64,000 nt of DNA from Faecalibacterium sp. I3-3-33 (GCF_023347295.1 NZ_CP094469.1:2294001-2358000), one strand, 5' to 3'. Shown: positions 1 to 9,692, numbered from the stretch's first letter. Notes: generated from the letters alone by a model not told the origin. Numbers and translations: made by a program.

Positions 1-30
1 TGTGCGTGCCGCTGCCGAAGAAGAAGTAAG

Positions 31-113
31 ACCCTCTCAGTCATCTCGCTATGCTCGATGCCAGCTCCCCCGAAAGGGGGAGCTGGCGAACGCAGTGTGA
101 CTGAGAGGGTTTG
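31..113. repeat. Family 1 intergenic palindromic repeat
   Basis: The outer arms are ACCCTCTCAGTC and GACTGAGAGGGT and the inner arms are AGCTCCCCC and GGGGGAGCT. The segment therefore folds as a nested palindrome about 80 bp long. The same arms recur at 20763-20874 and, partly, at 26769-27045. It sits between a possible gene end before position 30 and the convergent lipoprotein gene. Confidence 0.8.
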
Positions 114-202
114 CAAAGCCGCAGGCTTTGACGGAAGGGGGTTGCACGCTACCAAGGTAGCAGCGAAACAGAGGCTTAAATTTCAACAAACATCATTCAA
201 GC

Positions 203-238
203 AAGAAAAGGGCATCCGCAAAAGCGGATGCCCTTTTT
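203..238. terminator. Bidirectional intrinsic terminator
   Basis: A perfect stem GGGCATCCGC / GCGGATGCCC with a four-base AAAA loop is followed by T6 on the plus strand and by TTTTC on the minus strand. It closes the minus-strand lipoprotein gene that ends at 267. Confidence 0.85.
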
Positions 239-266
239 TAGTAGTTATTGAGTTCTACGCGCGCAA

Positions 267-848
267 TCAAGCAATGTGCTTAATGGGGAAAACGTAGGTA
301 GCGATATCGTACTTTCTGTCCATATCGGTACCCTCTGCCCAAGTAAAGCCTTCCGGCAGAGTGATTTCTCTTGCGGAAATAGTGGTTGCATCCGTCTTAA
401 CGGTAGCCTTCACAGTAGTCATGACAGCTTCGCCAGCCTTCGGATTGGTGATAGCCACCTTAATATCAACTTCCTTGGTAACAGGAGTGTAGGTCACATC
501 AGTCACAAAGACGATGATGTGCTCGCCCTTAGAGGTATCCTTGCGGATCTCAACGACTGCCTTTTCGTTCTCCAGATGATAGTTATCCGGAATCAGCTTC
601 TTATCGATATCAGCAACCTTCACAGAGTTCTCGGTCTTCAGAACATCGATCTTAACCGGCTCGCCCACAACGCGAGTTTCGCCATTACCGCGGTCTTCCA
701 TAAAGATGACCAGCACAGGACGAGTGGTCACTTCGGGAATCACGGGAACATCTTCCTTGGAGCAGCCAGCCAGCACACCAGCAGCAGCAACAGCCAGAGT
801 GGCGACACCTGCACCCTTCAGGAACTGACGACGAGAGATATTAGACAT
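267..848 (-). CDS. Tat-like lipoprotein of unknown function
   Basis: This 193-residue protein begins with a twin-arginine type signal (SRRQFLK, residues 5-11), a hydrophobic stretch and a lipobox ending at Cys29 (LAGC). It should be exported and lipid-anchored. The remaining roughly 160 residues are polar and beta-rich in appearance, with no catalytic motif that I recognise. The ATG at 848 is preferred because a GAGG Shine-Dalgarno lies nine bases upstream; the in-frame GTG at 863 overlaps that site. The gene stands alone between a bidirectional terminator and a promoter whose spacer contains nine consecutive G residues. Function is unknown. Confidence 0.7.
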   Translation of the reverse strand: MSNISRRQFLKGAGVATLAVAAAGVLAGCSKEDVPVIPEVTTRPVLVIFMEDRGNGETRVVGEPVKIDVLKTENSVKVADIDKKLIPDNYHLENEKAVVEIRKDTSKGEHIIVFVTDVTYTPVTKEVDIKVAITNPKAGEAVMTTVKATVKTDATTISAREITLPEGFTWAEGTDMDRKYDIATYVFPIKHIA

Positions 849-910
849 AACAATCAACCTCACGATCTTTTATTTTCAGCTCCTACTACAAAACAGGAGC
901 TTGTTCCTCT

Positions 911-943
911 ATAATATACCCCCCCCCGGTATCATTTTGTCAA
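911..943 (-). promoter_or_regulatory. Promoter with nine-base homopolymer in the spacer
   Basis: On the minus strand TTGACA (938-943) is followed by a -10-like TATATT (913-918). The 19-bp spacer includes a run of nine G (919-927 on this strand). A change in run length would change the spacing, so phase-variable expression is possible. The exact -10 is uncertain because of the long spacer. Confidence 0.5.
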
Positions 944-995
944 TACCTTTTTCCTTTTTTGTAAAAAGCTTTTTCCCATGATTTCAGGCTTTTTC

Positions 996-1024
996 TTGCA
1001 AGGCGCTGCGGCATCTGTTATACT
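996..1024 (+). promoter_or_regulatory. Promoter of the nitroreductase gene
   Basis: TTGCAA (996-1001) and TATACT (1019-1024) are separated by 17 bp. The predicted start of transcription is about 30 bases before the ATG at 1060. Confidence 0.7.
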
Positions 1025-1059
1025 TTTTATAATACGTTCCGTAAAAAGGAGTGAGTACT

Positions 1060-1635
1060 ATGAACGCAATGGAACTTCTGACTACCCGCCGCACCTATCG
1101 CCGGTTTGCGCAAAAGCCTGTGCCGCAGGACGTGGTGGACGATATCGTACAGGCCGTACGGCTGTCCTCCTGCGGGGCAAACCGGCAGGCGGTGCGGCTG
1201 GTGCTGGTGCAAAGCCCGGAGATGGTGGCCAAGGTGCAGCCGCTGGTCAAGTGGGCTGGCTACCTGCCGCCGGAGCAGGGCACGCCCAAGGCGGACGAGC
1301 TGCCCACCTTCTATGCAGCCGTGGTGCAGGATACCGCCATCTCCGGCGACCTTGCCACCGACACCGGCATTGCACTGGCCAACATGACCCTTGCCGCATG
1401 GGACAAGGGTGTGGGCAGCTGCATCATGGGCGCGATCGATAAGCCCGCCCTGACCGCGCTGCTGGGCATTGAGGAGCCGCAGAAGCTGGCCTTTATGGTG
1501 GCTTTCGGCTACCCCACCCACAAAGCCAGCATCGTACCCATGACCGAGCAGACCGGCGTAAAGTACTATCTGGACGAAAACCGCGACTACTGCGTGCCCA
1601 AGCGCAGCGCGGAGGAGATCGCAAGAAGCCTGTAA
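1060..1635 (+). CDS. Nitroreductase family protein
   Basis: The 191-residue product fits the FMN-dependent nitroreductase fold. It opens with the usual MELLTTRRTYRRF start, where arginines contact FMN phosphate. It continues with an SSCGANRQ segment in place of the common S-x-x-N-x-Q motif, then a central helix and a GVGSCIMGA-like loop. Such enzymes use NAD(P)H to reduce nitro groups, quinones or flavins; the substrate cannot be read from the sequence. AAGGAG lies eight bases before ATG 1060; the GTG at 1051 overlaps this site and is disfavoured. It is monocistronic with its own promoter. Confidence 0.85.
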   Translation: MNAMELLTTRRTYRRFAQKPVPQDVVDDIVQAVRLSSCGANRQAVRLVLVQSPEMVAKVQPLVKWAGYLPPEQGTPKADELPTFYAAVVQDTAISGDLATDTGIALANMTLAAWDKGVGSCIMGAIDKPALTALLGIEEPQKLAFMVAFGYPTHKASIVPMTEQTGVKYYLDENRDYCVPKRSAEEIARSL

Positions 1636-1731
1636 AAAACGGTTTATACCGCATATATTCACACATTTTCTCCGTTATTGCATAAATGTTTGCAAAATCG
1701 TTTCAATTTCACGGATTATTATGCACAAGTA

Positions 1732-1760
1732 TTGACTTTTTGTTTTGTACAAACTATACT
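1732..1760 (+). promoter_or_regulatory. Promoter of the first amino acid ABC operon
   Basis: TTGACT (1732-1737) and TATACT (1755-1760) are 17 bp apart. The leader (about 1767-1843) contains a CCCCGA / TCGGGG stem around 1771-1802 with a smaller GCGAT / ATCGC hairpin inside it. Confidence 0.75.
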
Positions 1761-1843
1761 AAGTGCGTTCCCCGAAAGCGCGATGAATCGCATCCCATCG
1801 GGGCAAAGCAAACTATATTGCATAGATTGAGGAGTGTTTGAAT

Positions 1844-2680
1844 ATGAAAAAGATCTCTCGCCGCAGCTTCATGGCTGCCGCTGTCGTTTCCGTTGCTGCT
1901 CTGGCTATGACCGCCTGCGGCGGTTCCGCAAGCTCTGCTGCTTCTTCTGTGGCAAGCTCTGCCGCTTCCTCCGAGGCTGCTTCTTCCGCCGCTGCTGCTG
2001 AACTGACCACCGTGGAGGCTGGTAAGCTGACCATGGCTACCAACGCCACCTTCCCCCCGTACGAGATGACCACCGACTCCGGTGAGCTCGAGGGCATCGA
2101 TGTGGACACCGCCAAGGCCATTGCTGAGAAGCTGGGTCTGGAGCTGCAGATCGATGACATGGACTTTGACGCCGCACTGCTCAGCGTGCAGCAGGGCAAG
2201 GCCGACATCGTGATGGCTGGCGTTACCGTGACCGACGAGCGCAAGGCTGTGATGGACTTCTCTGACAGCTACGCCACCGGCATCCAGTCCATCATTGTTC
2301 CGAACGATTCCGACATTGCTTCTCCCGATGATCTGGCCGGCAAGAAGATCGGTACCCAGCGCGGCACCACCGGCTACATCTACTGCTCCGATGACTTCGG
2401 CGAGGACTCTGTTGTGGCCTACGACAGCGGCCTGACCGCCGTGCAGGCACTGAACAACGGTCAGGTGGATGCAGTGGTCATCGACAACGCTCCCGCTACG
2501 GAGTACGTTGCCGCCAACCCCGGCCTGAAGGTGCTGGATACCAGCTACGCCGAGGAAGATTACGCCATCGGCATGGCAAAGGGTTCTGCACTGGAGGACG
2601 CTGTCAACAAGGCTCTGGAGGAGCTGAAGGCTGACGGCACTCTGCAGGCCATCGTGGACAAGTACATCAACGCAAACTAA
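1844..2680 (+). CDS. Amino acid ABC transporter substrate-binding lipoprotein
   Basis: This 278-residue protein has a signal with a Tat-like SRRSFM motif, a lipobox ending at Cys25 (MTAC) and a low-complexity Ser/Ala linker to about residue 50. The periplasmic-binding-protein fold of the polar amino acid (PAAT) family follows, with ATNATFPPYE near its start and the DFSDSYATG and GTQRGTTGY segments. It captures an amino acid outside the membrane and delivers it to the permease encoded next. GAGGAG lies nine bases before the ATG. A strong hairpin at 2712-2744 separates it from the permease gene and probably gives it a higher transcript level. Confidence 0.9.
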   Translation: MKKISRRSFMAAAVVSVAALAMTACGGSASSAASSVASSAASSEAASSAAAAELTTVEAGKLTMATNATFPPYEMTTDSGELEGIDVDTAKAIAEKLGLELQIDDMDFDAALLSVQQGKADIVMAGVTVTDERKAVMDFSDSYATGIQSIIVPNDSDIASPDDLAGKKIGTQRGTTGYIYCSDDFGEDSVVAYDSGLTAVQALNNGQVDAVVIDNAPATEYVAANPGLKVLDTSYAEEDYAIGMAKGSALEDAVNKALEELKADGTLQAIVDKYINAN

Positions 2681-2711
2681 GCTGCGTGCCCTGTACCATT
2701 TCCGTACCCAA

Positions 2712-2744
2712 GGAGGCGCCCCGCTCCGGGGCACCTCTTTTTTT
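2712..2744 (+). terminator. Intercistronic hairpin with T-run
   Basis: The stem GAGG-GCCCCG / CGGGGC-CCTC (one C-A mismatch) is followed by T7. It lies between the binding-protein and permease genes, where partial termination or 3'-end protection usually raises binding-protein expression. Confidence 0.75.
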
Positions 2745-2792
2745 AGAAAAAAGTGGTTACAATTTATTGACAAACAGAAAGTGAGGATGTGA

Positions 2793-3557
2793 ATGGCTGC
2801 GCAATACGAACTGCTCAAAGAGCTGCTCAACAGCGGCACAAAGCTAAGCTTTGGACAGGATTTCTTTTTTAAATTTTATCAGGCCTTTCTGCTGAAGGAC
2901 CGCTGGATGCAGTACATCAACGGTGTGGGCACCACCCTGCTGGTCACCGCACTGGCGCTGGCGCTGGGCGTAGTGCTGGGCAGCGTGGTGGCGCTGGTGC
3001 GCGTGACCCACGACCAGCAGCGCCCCGGCCACAAAAATGCGGTGCTGGGCTTTTTTAACGCGGTGTGTCAGGTGTACACCACCATCATCCGCGGCACGCC
3101 TATGATGGTGCAGCTGCTGATCATGAGCATGGTCATTTTTGCCAACAGCCGCAACTTTACTATGGTGGGTGCACTGACCTTGGGCATCAATTCCGGCGCG
3201 TATGTATCCGAGATCATCCGCGGTGGCCTGATGGCTGTGGACCCCGGCCAGATGGAAGCCGGGCGCAGCCTTGGCCTGAACTACATGACCACCATGGTGG
3301 TCATCATCATCCCGCAGGCCATCCGTGCGGTGCTGCCTGCACTGGGCAACGAGTTTATCATCCTGCTCAAGGATACCTCCCTGATCACCACCATCGGCGG
3401 CAAGGAGCTGCTGTATGCTGCACAGGGCATTATGAACCGTACCTACGAAGCCATGTTCCCCCTGCTGGGCGTTGCACTGATCTACCTGATCCTTGTTATG
3501 CTGTTTACATGGCTGCTGGGCAAGTTTGAGAGGAGGCTGGCACAAAGTGACCGATAA
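2793..3557 (+). CDS. Amino acid ABC transporter permease
   Basis: This 254-residue membrane protein has about five transmembrane helices and the HisM/GlnP-family core. Visible hallmarks are [11 protein letters not shown] after the second helix, the [14 protein letters not shown] coupling helix and the [16 protein letters not shown] segment that contacts the ATPase. It forms the channel of the importer with its neighbours on both sides. The start has a GTGAGG ribosome-binding site. Its last 11 bases overlap the start of the ATPase gene, which indicates translational coupling. Confidence 0.92.
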   Translation: MAAQYELLKELLNSGTKLSFGQDFFFKFYQAFLLKDRWMQYINGVGTTLLVTALALALGVVLGSVVALVRVTHDQQRPGHKNAVLGFFNAVCQVYTTIIRGTPMMVQLLIMSMVIFANSRNFTMVGALTLGINSGAYVSEIIRGGLMAVDPGQMEAGRSLGLNYMTTMVVIIIPQAIRAVLPALGNEFIILLKDTSLITTIGGKELLYAAQGIMNRTYEAMFPLLGVALIYLILVMLFTWLLGKFERRLAQSDR

Positions 3558-4311
3558 GATTTTGGAAGTACGCGGCCTGACCAAGACCTATGGCGGCGTA
3601 AAGAAGCGCGGCGCAAAAAAGGCCGACCCTACGCTGGACGTGCTGAAGGGCATCGACCTTGATATCTACCGCGGCGATGTGGTGTGCCTGATCGGCCCTT
3701 CCGGCTGCGGCAAGTCCACCTTTCTGCGCTGCCTGAACCGGCTGGAGACCCCTTCCTCCGGCTCTATCAAGTTTGAGGGCGTCGAGGTGGACGAAGCACA
3801 CATTGACGCCGTGCGCCAGAAGATGGGCATGGTGTTCCAGCACTTCAACCTGTTCCCCCACCTGACCGTGAAAAAGAACCTTGAGCTGGCACCCAGCCTG
3901 CTGAAGCTGAAGGACAAGGAAGCCATCTCTGCCCGCGCAGACGAGCTGCTGGCTCGCGTGGGTCTGGCCGACAAGGCCAACGCCTACCCCAAGAGCCTCT
4001 CCGGCGGCCAGCAGCAGCGCATCGCCATTGCCCGCGCGCTGGCAATGGATCCGGACGTGATCCTGTTCGATGAGCCCACCAGCGCCCTTGACCCCGAGAT
4101 GGTGGGCGAGGTACTGGAACTAATGAAGGAGCTGGCACACACCGGCATCACCATGCTGGTGGTCACCCACGAAATGGGCTTTGCCCGCGAGGTGTCCAAC
4201 CGGGTCATCTTCATTGACGGTGGCAAAATTCAGGAGGATGAGCCGCCGCAGGAGCTGTTCACCAACCCCAAGCACCCCCGCCTGAAAGCCTTCCTCTCCA
4301 AGATGCTGTAA
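3547..4311 (+). CDS. Amino acid ABC transporter ATP-binding protein
   Basis: The 254-residue ATPase of the PAAT importer has Walker A GPSGCGKS, the Q-loop [11 protein letters not shown], signature LSGGQQQR, Walker [14 protein letters not shown] and a switch histidine in VVTHEMGFA. The GTG at 3547 is chosen because AGGAGG (3531-3536) lies ten bases before it and upstream codons would run far into the permease gene. An extra basic loop (about residues 13-25, [10 protein letters not shown]) precedes Walker A, and the second PAAT ATPase in this window has a comparable insertion. Confidence 0.93.
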   Translation: MTDKILEVRGLTKTYGGVKKRGAKKADPTLDVLKGIDLDIYRGDVVCLIGPSGCGKSTFLRCLNRLETPSSGSIKFEGVEVDEAHIDAVRQKMGMVFQHFNLFPHLTVKKNLELAPSLLKLKDKEAISARADELLARVGLADKANAYPKSLSGGQQQRIAIARALAMDPDVILFDEPTSALDPEMVGEVLELMKELAHTGITMLVVTHEMGFAREVSNRVIFIDGGKIQEDEPPQELFTNPKHPRLKAFLSKML

Positions 4312-4316
4312 GCGGA

Positions 4317-4430
4317 CTTATTTATAATGTGCTCCGCTTCGCTCTGCACATTCTCAGAAGAGTCAGTATTTTTATTAGGGATTCTGAAAAGCCTGCGGGC
4401 TTTTCAGAATCCCTTTTTTCATGAGAAGGT
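4317..4430 (+). repeat. Family 2 hairpin repeat, degenerate copy, with terminator
   Basis: It carries the family's TGTGCTCCGC...GCTCTGCACA arm, an AT-rich segment, then a long perfect hairpin ATTCTGAAAAGCC / GGCTTTTCAGAAT followed by T6 at 4379-4418. The terminal TCGT ends are poorly preserved. It lies at the end of the ABC operon and abuts an inverted copy, so the convergent ABC and leu operons are separated by a head-to-head pair. Confidence 0.6.
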
Positions 4431-4449
4431 TCAGCACCGCCGCGTACCT

Positions 4450-4572
4450 TTACGACCCCTCCCGTGAAAATAGAATACCGGAGCGTCCGCAGACGCTCCG
4501 GTATTCCGAAATTATAAATAATTTTTCCTTGAACTATGCGCAGAGCAAAGCGGAGCGCATTTCAAATCGTCC
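4450..4572 (-). repeat. Family 2 hairpin repeat
   Basis: This inverse-orientation copy runs from TACGACCCCTCCCGTGAAAA to GCGGAGCGCATTTCAAATCGTC, with the central hairpin ACCGGAGCGTC / GACGCTCCGGT. It lies just downstream of leuB and may act as its terminator. Confidence 0.7.
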
Positions 4573-4583
4573 CGCGCTACGGC

Positions 4584-5657
4584 TTAAATCTCTGCCAGAA
4601 TGGCATCACCCATGGCGGTGCAGCCAAGGCAGGTGCAGCCATCGCTCATGTTATCGGCGGTGCGCAGACCCTTATCCAACACACGGCTCACAGCGTTCTC
4701 AATGGCATCGGCTTCCTCTGCCATGCCAAAAGAGTACCGCAGCATCATAGCGGCGGACAGGATACAGGCAGTGGGGTTTACGATGTCCTTGCCTGCAATG
4801 TCCGGGGCGGAGCCGTGGATGGGCTCATACAGGCCCCGGGTGCCGTCGCCAAGACTGGAGGACGGGATCATGCCGATGGAACCGGTGATCATGGAAGCCT
4901 CGTCCGACAGGATATCGCCGAACATATTCTCGGTGACAATCACGTCGAACTGCGCGGGGTTCTTCACGATCTGCATGGCGCAGTTGTCCACGAACATCTC
5001 GCTGTACTCCACATCCGGGTACTCGGCCTGCAGCCGGTGCATCACGGTGCGCCACAGGCGGCTGGTGTCCAGCACATTGGCCTTATCCACGCAGCACAGC
5101 TTTTTGCGGCGCTTGCGGGCGGTCTCGAAGCCGATGCGGCCAATGCGCTCGATCTCGTGCTCTGCATAGGGCATGGTGTCCACAGCCTGCTTTTCGCCGT
5201 TTTCCAGCGTGTGGGTCTCGTGATTGCCGAAGTACACGCCGCCGATCAGCTCCCGCACGATGATAAAGTCAATGCCCTGTGCCACGATCTCGGGCTTTAA
5301 GGGGCTGGCAGGTGCCAGCTGCGGCCAGATCTTAGCAGGACGGTTGTTGGCGTACAGCCCCATCCCGGCGCGCAGCCGCAGCAGACCCTTTTCCGGCCGC
5401 TGTTCTCCGGGCAGCCCCTCCCACTTGGGACCGCCTACCGCGCCCAGCAGCACGCTGTCGGCGGCAAGGCACTTGTCCAGCTCGTGCTGGGGCAGCGGGT
5501 CGCCGTATTTATCAATGGCTTCGCCGCCCATGGCGGCAGCGGTGTAGTGGAAGGTATGGCCGTACTTTTCGGCCACCTTATCCAGCACCCGGAGGGTCTG
5601 CTTTACGATCTCCGGGCTGGAGCAATCGCCCCAGATGACAGCAATATTTTTTTCCAT
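4584..5657 (-). CDS. leuB: 3-isopropylmalate dehydrogenase
   Basis: This 357-residue enzyme oxidises and decarboxylates 3-isopropylmalate to 2-oxoisocaproate with NAD+, the last committed step of leucine synthesis. Family blocks are well kept: LLGAVGGPKW, RPEKGLLRLR, VDKANVL, VTENMFGDILSDEAS and HGSAPDIAG. The N-terminal GDGIGPE motif, nearly invariant in the family, reads GDCSSPE here (residues 10-16). It is the last gene of the leuACDB operon, about 50 bases after leuD, and ends at a hairpin repeat. The identity is secure; the N-terminal change is unexplained. Confidence 0.93.
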   Translation of the reverse strand: MEKNIAVIWGDCSSPEIVKQTLRVLDKVAEKYGHTFHYTAAAMGGEAIDKYGDPLPQHELDKCLAADSVLLGAVGGPKWEGLPGEQRPEKGLLRLRAGMGLYANNRPAKIWPQLAPASPLKPEIVAQGIDFIIVRELIGGVYFGNHETHTLENGEKQAVDTMPYAEHEIERIGRIGFETARKRRKKLCCVDKANVLDTSRLWRTVMHRLQAEYPDVEYSEMFVDNCAMQIVKNPAQFDVIVTENMFGDILSDEASMITGSIGMIPSSSLGDGTRGLYEPIHGSAPDIAGKDIVNPTACILSAAMMLRYSFGMAEEADAIENAVSRVLDKGLRTADNMSDGCTCLGCTAMGDAILAEI

Positions 5658-5707
5658 GAGGTACTCCTTTTATGCTCCAAACACATTTTCACGGATGGGG
5701 ATGGGGC

Positions 5708-6190
5708 TTATTTCTGAATGGCCTTCATCAGGCCGCCGGCGGAGATGATGTTCTGGATAAAGGGCGGGAAGGGCTCGGCGTGGAACACCTTGCCGTTGGT
5801 CTCGTCGGTGATGACGCCGGTGTCAAAGTCTACCCGAACGGTGTCCCCTGCCTCGATGGCGTCCACAGCCTCCGGGCACTCCATGATGGGCAGACCAATG
5901 TTGATGCTGTTGCGGTAGAAGATGCGGGCAAAGCTCTTGGCGATGACCACCGCGATACCGGCAGTCTTGATGCACAGGGGTGCGTGCTCGCGGGAGGAGC
6001 CGCAGCCAAAGTTCCAGCCGCCCACCATGATATCGCCGGGCTGCACCCGGTTCACAAAGTCCTTGTCGATATCCTCCATGCAGTGGCTGGCAAGTTCCTT
6101 GGCGTCCTGCGTGTTCAGGTGGCGTGCCGGGATGATAACGTCGGTATCCACGTTATCCGGGTATTTGAAAACAGAACCTCTTGCGTTCAT
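5708..6190 (-). CDS. leuD: 3-isopropylmalate dehydratase small subunit
   Basis: This 160-residue swivel-domain subunit pairs with LeuC to isomerise 2-isopropylmalate to 3-isopropylmalate. It shows the short bacterial LeuD layout with [25 protein letters not shown] (substrate-recognition loop) and the closing FPPFIQNII. The second ATG (6190) is chosen because AAGGAG ends only one base before the first ATG but seven bases before the second. It lies 18 bases downstream of leuC. Confidence 0.95.
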   Translation of the reverse strand: MNARGSVFKYPDNVDTDVIIPARHLNTQDAKELASHCMEDIDKDFVNRVQPGDIMVGGWNFGCGSSREHAPLCIKTAGIAVVIAKSFARIFYRNSINIGLPIMECPEAVDAIEAGDTVRVDFDTGVITDETNGKVFHAEPFPPFIQNIISAGGLMKAIQK

Positions 6191-6208
6191 GCTCATGCTC
6201 CTTTCGGG

Positions 6209-7468
6209 TCAGACCGTGCGCGGGTCGGTGATATAGCCGGTCAGGGCGCTGGCGGCGGCGGTGGCGGGAGAGGCCAGATAGACCTCGCTGTCCACATGAC
6301 CCATGCGTCCCACAAAGTTGCGGTTGGTGGTGGAAACGCAGCGCTCGCCCGCTGCCAGAATGCCCATGTAGCCGCCCAGACAGGGGCCGCAGGTGGGGGT
6401 GGATACAATGCAGCCCGCATCGATAAAGGCGGTGGTCCAGCCACGCAGGATGCATTCCTTATAAACAGCCATGGTAGCGGGGATGATGATGCCGCGCACG
6501 CCCTTGGCGATGTGCTTGCCCTTGAGGATGTTGTAGGCGGCTTCCATGTCCTCTAAGCGGCCGTTGGTGCAGCTGCCGATGACCACCTGATCGATCTTGA
6601 TGTCCTTGCCCTCGCTGGCAACATGGGTGTTCTCAGGCAGATGGGGGTAGCTGACGGTGGGTTCCAGTGCGCCGAGATCGATCTCGATGGTCTTTTCGTA
6701 CACAGCATCGGGGTCGGCCTCGTAGAACACCGGCGGGCGCTGGCTGCGGCCTGCAAGATAAGCCTTGGTCACCTCATCCACCGGGAAGATGCCGTTCTTG
6801 GCACCGGCCTCAATCGCCATATTGCAGATGCACAGGCGGTCGTCCATGGTAAGCCCTGCCACGCCCGGGCCGGTGAACTCCATAGACTTATACAGTGCAC
6901 CGTCCACACCGATCATGCCGATGATGTGTAGGATCAGGTCCTTGCCGGACACCCGGGGATTGAATTTGCCGGTAAGCACGAACTTGATGGCAGAGGGCAC
7001 CTTGAACCATGCCATGCCGGTGGCCATGCCTGCGGCCATATCGGTAGAGCCTACGCCGGTGGAGAAGGCACCCAGCGCACCGTAGGTACATGTGTGGCTG
7101 TCCGCGCCGATCACGCAGTCACCGGCGGTGACGATGCCTTTTTCCGGCAGCAGCGCGTGCTCGATGCCCATCTGGCCTACATCGTAGAAGTTGAGGATAT
7201 CGTACTTATTGGCAAACTCCCGGCACTGCTTGGACTGGGTAGCGCTCTTGATATCCTTGTTGGGTACAAAGTGGTCCAGCACGATAGCGATATGCTCTTT
7301 ATCAAACACACGGTCGAAACCGGCGCGCTCAAACTCGTTGATGGCCACCGGGGTGGTGATATCGTTGCCCAGCACAATGTCCAACTTTGCGTTGATGAGC
7401 TGGCCTGCCTTGACCTCCGGCAGTCCGGCGTGTGCGGCAAGGATCTTCTGCGTCAGGGTCATTCCCAT
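6209..7468 (-). CDS. leuC: 3-isopropylmalate dehydratase large subunit
   Basis: This 419-residue aconitase-family subunit carries the 4Fe-4S cluster. The expected cysteine ligands are in VVIGSCTNG and in [11 protein letters not shown]. It contains DHFVPNKD and the [23 protein letters not shown] block typical of the archaeal/clostridial LeuC type. The enzyme acts in the cytoplasm with LeuD. AAGGAG lies nine bases before the ATG at 7468. It lies 17 bases downstream of leuA. Confidence 0.95.
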   Translation of the reverse strand: MGMTLTQKILAAHAGLPEVKAGQLINAKLDIVLGNDITTPVAINEFERAGFDRVFDKEHIAIVLDHFVPNKDIKSATQSKQCREFANKYDILNFYDVGQMGIEHALLPEKGIVTAGDCVIGADSHTCTYGALGAFSTGVGSTDMAAGMATGMAWFKVPSAIKFVLTGKFNPRVSGKDLILHIIGMIGVDGALYKSMEFTGPGVAGLTMDDRLCICNMAIEAGAKNGIFPVDEVTKAYLAGRSQRPPVFYEADPDAVYEKTIEIDLGALEPTVSYPHLPENTHVASEGKDIKIDQVVIGSCTNGRLEDMEAAYNILKGKHIAKGVRGIIIPATMAVYKECILRGWTTAFIDAGCIVSTPTCGPCLGGYMGILAAGERCVSTTNRNFVGRMGHVDSEVYLASPATAAASALTGYITDPRTV

Positions 7469-7485
7469 GGTAGTTTTCTCCTTTT

Positions 7486-9138
7486 TTATCGATTATTGAT
7501 CGCGCTGACAAGGGCGCGGATACCGGCCACGATGATGTCGGTGTCGGTACCGGCACCCCATGTGACTGTGTTATCGCCCCAGACAAGCCCCACATAGGAG
7601 GCTGCGCGGGAGGTGGAGCCCTCGTCCAGACTGTGCTCCGAGTAGTTTTCCAGATGGAAGTCCATGCCGGTGGCGCTCTGGATGGCGTTGGCTACGGCAT
7701 CCAGACGGCCATTGCCCACCGAGGTGACCACCTTGCGCTGGCCGTTCAGCTCCAGCGTGACCGTGGCGGTAATGCCGTTCACCTGTGCAAAGTGGGCTTC
7801 CACCACGTTCAGCGGCTTTGCACGGTTGAGGTAGGTATCCTCGAAGATGTGCAGCACCTCGGCGGCGCTCAACTCCTTGTGGCTGTGGTCGGACACGCTC
7901 TTGACCTTGTAGCCCAGCGCCTCCCGCATCTTGGGGGGCAGGTTGTAGCCGTAGTTCTGCTCCAGCACAAAGCCGATGCCGCCCTTGCCGCTCTGGCTGT
8001 TGATGCGGATGACGTCGGCGTCGTAGGTGCGGCCGATGTCGTGGGGGTCCACCGGGATGTAGGGGCAGGTCCAGCGGTGCTCGCCGGTCTGCTTGCGGTA
8101 CGCCATGCCCTTGGCAATGGCGTCCTGATGGCTGCCGGAGAAGGCGGCAAACACCAGCTGTCCGGCGTAGGGGGTGCGCTCGTAGATGTGCATCCGGGTC
8201 ACCCGCTCGTAGGTGGCGCAGATGGCAGGCATATCCGAGAAGTCCAGCTTGGGGTCTACGCCGTGGCTGTACATATTCATCGCCAGCGTTACGGCGTCCA
8301 CATTGCCGGTACGCTCGCCGTTGCCGAACAAGCAGCACTCCACGCGCTGTGCGCCCGCCAGCACTGCCAACTCTGCGCAGGCTACGCCGGTGCCGCGGTC
8401 GTTGTGGGGGTGGGTGGAGATGATCACGCTGTCGCGGTACTTCAGGTGCTTGTCGCAATACTCGATCTGGTTGGCGTACACATGGGGCATGCTCATCTCC
8501 ACGGTCACCGGCAGGTTGATGATCATGGGGCGCTCCGGGGTGGGCTGCATGATATCCAGCACGGCGTTGCACACCTCTACGGCGTAATCTACCTCGGTGC
8601 CGGTAAAGCTTTCGGGACTGTACTCAAACAGGAAGTTGCCCTCGTATTCCTCACTGAGCTGCTTGACCAGCTTTGCGCCGTCCACGGCGATCTGCTTGAT
8701 CTCCTCCTTGGACTTGTGGAATACCTGCTCCCGCTGTGCCACGGAGGTGGAGTTGTAGAAGTGGATCACCGCCCGGGGTGCACCCTTGACTGCCTCGAAG
8801 GTGCGGCGGATGATGTGGTCGCGGCACTGGGTCAGCACCTGCACGGTAACGTCGGCGGGGATCATGTCCTTTTCGATCAGGGTGCGCAGGAACTCGTACT
8901 CGGTCTCGCTGGCGGCGGGGAAGCCCACCTCGATCTCCTTGAAGCCGATCTTCACCAGCATCTGGAAGAACTCCAGCTTTTCTGCAAGGCTCATGGGCAC
9001 GATCAGTGCCTGATTGCCGTCCCGCAGATCCACGCTGCACCATGCGGGAGCCTTTTCAATATGGTCCTTTTTTACCCAGCTGTCATAACCGGCGGGTACC
9101 GGGTAGTACCCCGGTGCGTACTTGGTAGCGTCCATCAT
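7486..9138 (-). CDS. leuA: 2-isopropylmalate synthase, long (type 2) form
   Basis: This 550-residue enzyme condenses acetyl-CoA with 2-oxoisovalerate, the entry step of leucine synthesis. The catalytic barrel is marked by [25 protein letters not shown] and the metal site [13 protein letters not shown]-terminal segment of about 130 residues corresponds to the leucine-sensing regulatory domain. Length and sequence fit the LeuA type best known from Actinobacteria and yeast (LEU4-like) rather than the 510-residue Bacillus type. AGGAGG lies eight bases before the ATG at 9138; the longer reading frame has no better site. It heads the operon downstream of a T-box leader. Confidence 0.95.
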   Translation of the reverse strand: MMDATKYAPGYYPVPAGYDSWVKKDHIEKAPAWCSVDLRDGNQALIVPMSLAEKLEFFQMLVKIGFKEIEVGFPAASETEYEFLRTLIEKDMIPADVTVQVLTQCRDHIIRRTFEAVKGAPRAVIHFYNSTSVAQREQVFHKSKEEIKQIAVDGAKLVKQLSEEYEGNFLFEYSPESFTGTEVDYAVEVCNAVLDIMQPTPERPMIINLPVTVEMSMPHVYANQIEYCDKHLKYRDSVIISTHPHNDRGTGVACAELAVLAGAQRVECCLFGNGERTGNVDAVTLAMNMYSHGVDPKLDFSDMPAICATYERVTRMHIYERTPYAGQLVFAAFSGSHQDAIAKGMAYRKQTGEHRWTCPYIPVDPHDIGRTYDADVIRINSQSGKGGIGFVLEQNYGYNLPPKMREALGYKVKSVSDHSHKELSAAEVLHIFEDTYLNRAKPLNVVEAHFAQVNGITATVTLELNGQRKVVTSVGNGRLDAVANAIQSATGMDFHLENYSEHSLDEGSTSRAASYVGLVWGDNTVTWGAGTDTDIIVAGIRALVSAINNR

Positions 9139-9199
9139 CCTGTTGTCCTCCTGATGTTGTGGTGCATAAAAATGCACCCCTTCCGTCTGCTCGTTTCAC

Positions 9200-9355
9200 T
9201 CGCATCCACCTTCCCCAAGGGGACGGCTTTCCGGAATGCGGTAACGTTTGCGGTATTGCCCAAAGGCGTCCCCGAGAGGGCCGACTTCCCCCGCTCCGGG
9301 GGAAGATGTCACCGTAGGTGACAAAAGGGGGAATCTGGCATCGCGTAGCGATGCC
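9200..9355. repeat. Intergenic palindromic repeats (family 1 related)
   Basis: Between the T-box terminator and leuA lies GACTTCCCCCGCTCCGGGGGAAG, the ATGTCACC...GGTGACA arms and GGCATCGCGTAGCGATGCC. The same GACTTCCCCCG-CGGGGGAAG core with GTGACA arms recurs at 26960-27030 and 40890-40935. It would form part of the leu mRNA leader after read-through. Confidence 0.65.
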
Positions 9356-9374
9356 TGAAGGGGTATCCGCATAC

Positions 9375-9690
9375 AAAAAGGCTCCCGTCTTTCAAGGCGA
9401 AAACCTTGAGAGACGAGAGCCTGTAAATTGCTTTTACAGGGCACCCGTGGTACCACTCTCCTTGCTGCACGGTCAGGTACAGCCACTTTGCACGATCGGC
9501 CAAAACGGCGAATCGCTGCCCCTGTAACGGTGGGCGTCCGTCAGAACCTACTTGTCCGTTCAGTTCTGCCGCTCAGGGGCCAGTATCCGAAGTTCTCTGC
9601 ACCCGCCTTGCACCACCCGGCGGCTCTCTGCACGCAGAAGAAAGATCGTTTTATCCCCGTCAACGCATTTGCGCTTTGTTGAAAGTGAGA
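9375..9690 (-). promoter_or_regulatory. T-box riboswitch leader of the leu operon
   Basis: Read on the minus strand, the leader contains the T-box core GAGTGGTACCACGGGTGC (9441-9458), whose UGGU bulge would pair with the ACCA end of a tRNA, as in tRNA-Leu. It then has an intrinsic terminator, AGGCTCTCGTC / GACGGGAGCCT with a T-run, at 9375-9422. Upstream lie stem I structures; a CUG triplet at 9583-9581 followed by GCCCCUGAG sits where a specifier codon is expected, which would make it leucine-responsive. The core and terminator are seen directly; the specifier is tentative. Confidence 0.9.
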
Positions 9691-9692
9691 TA

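Noticed and set aside
1..29. A possible gene end reading VPLPKKK and stop on the plus strand
   Set aside because: Only about eight codons are visible and another frame is also open, so no product can be named.
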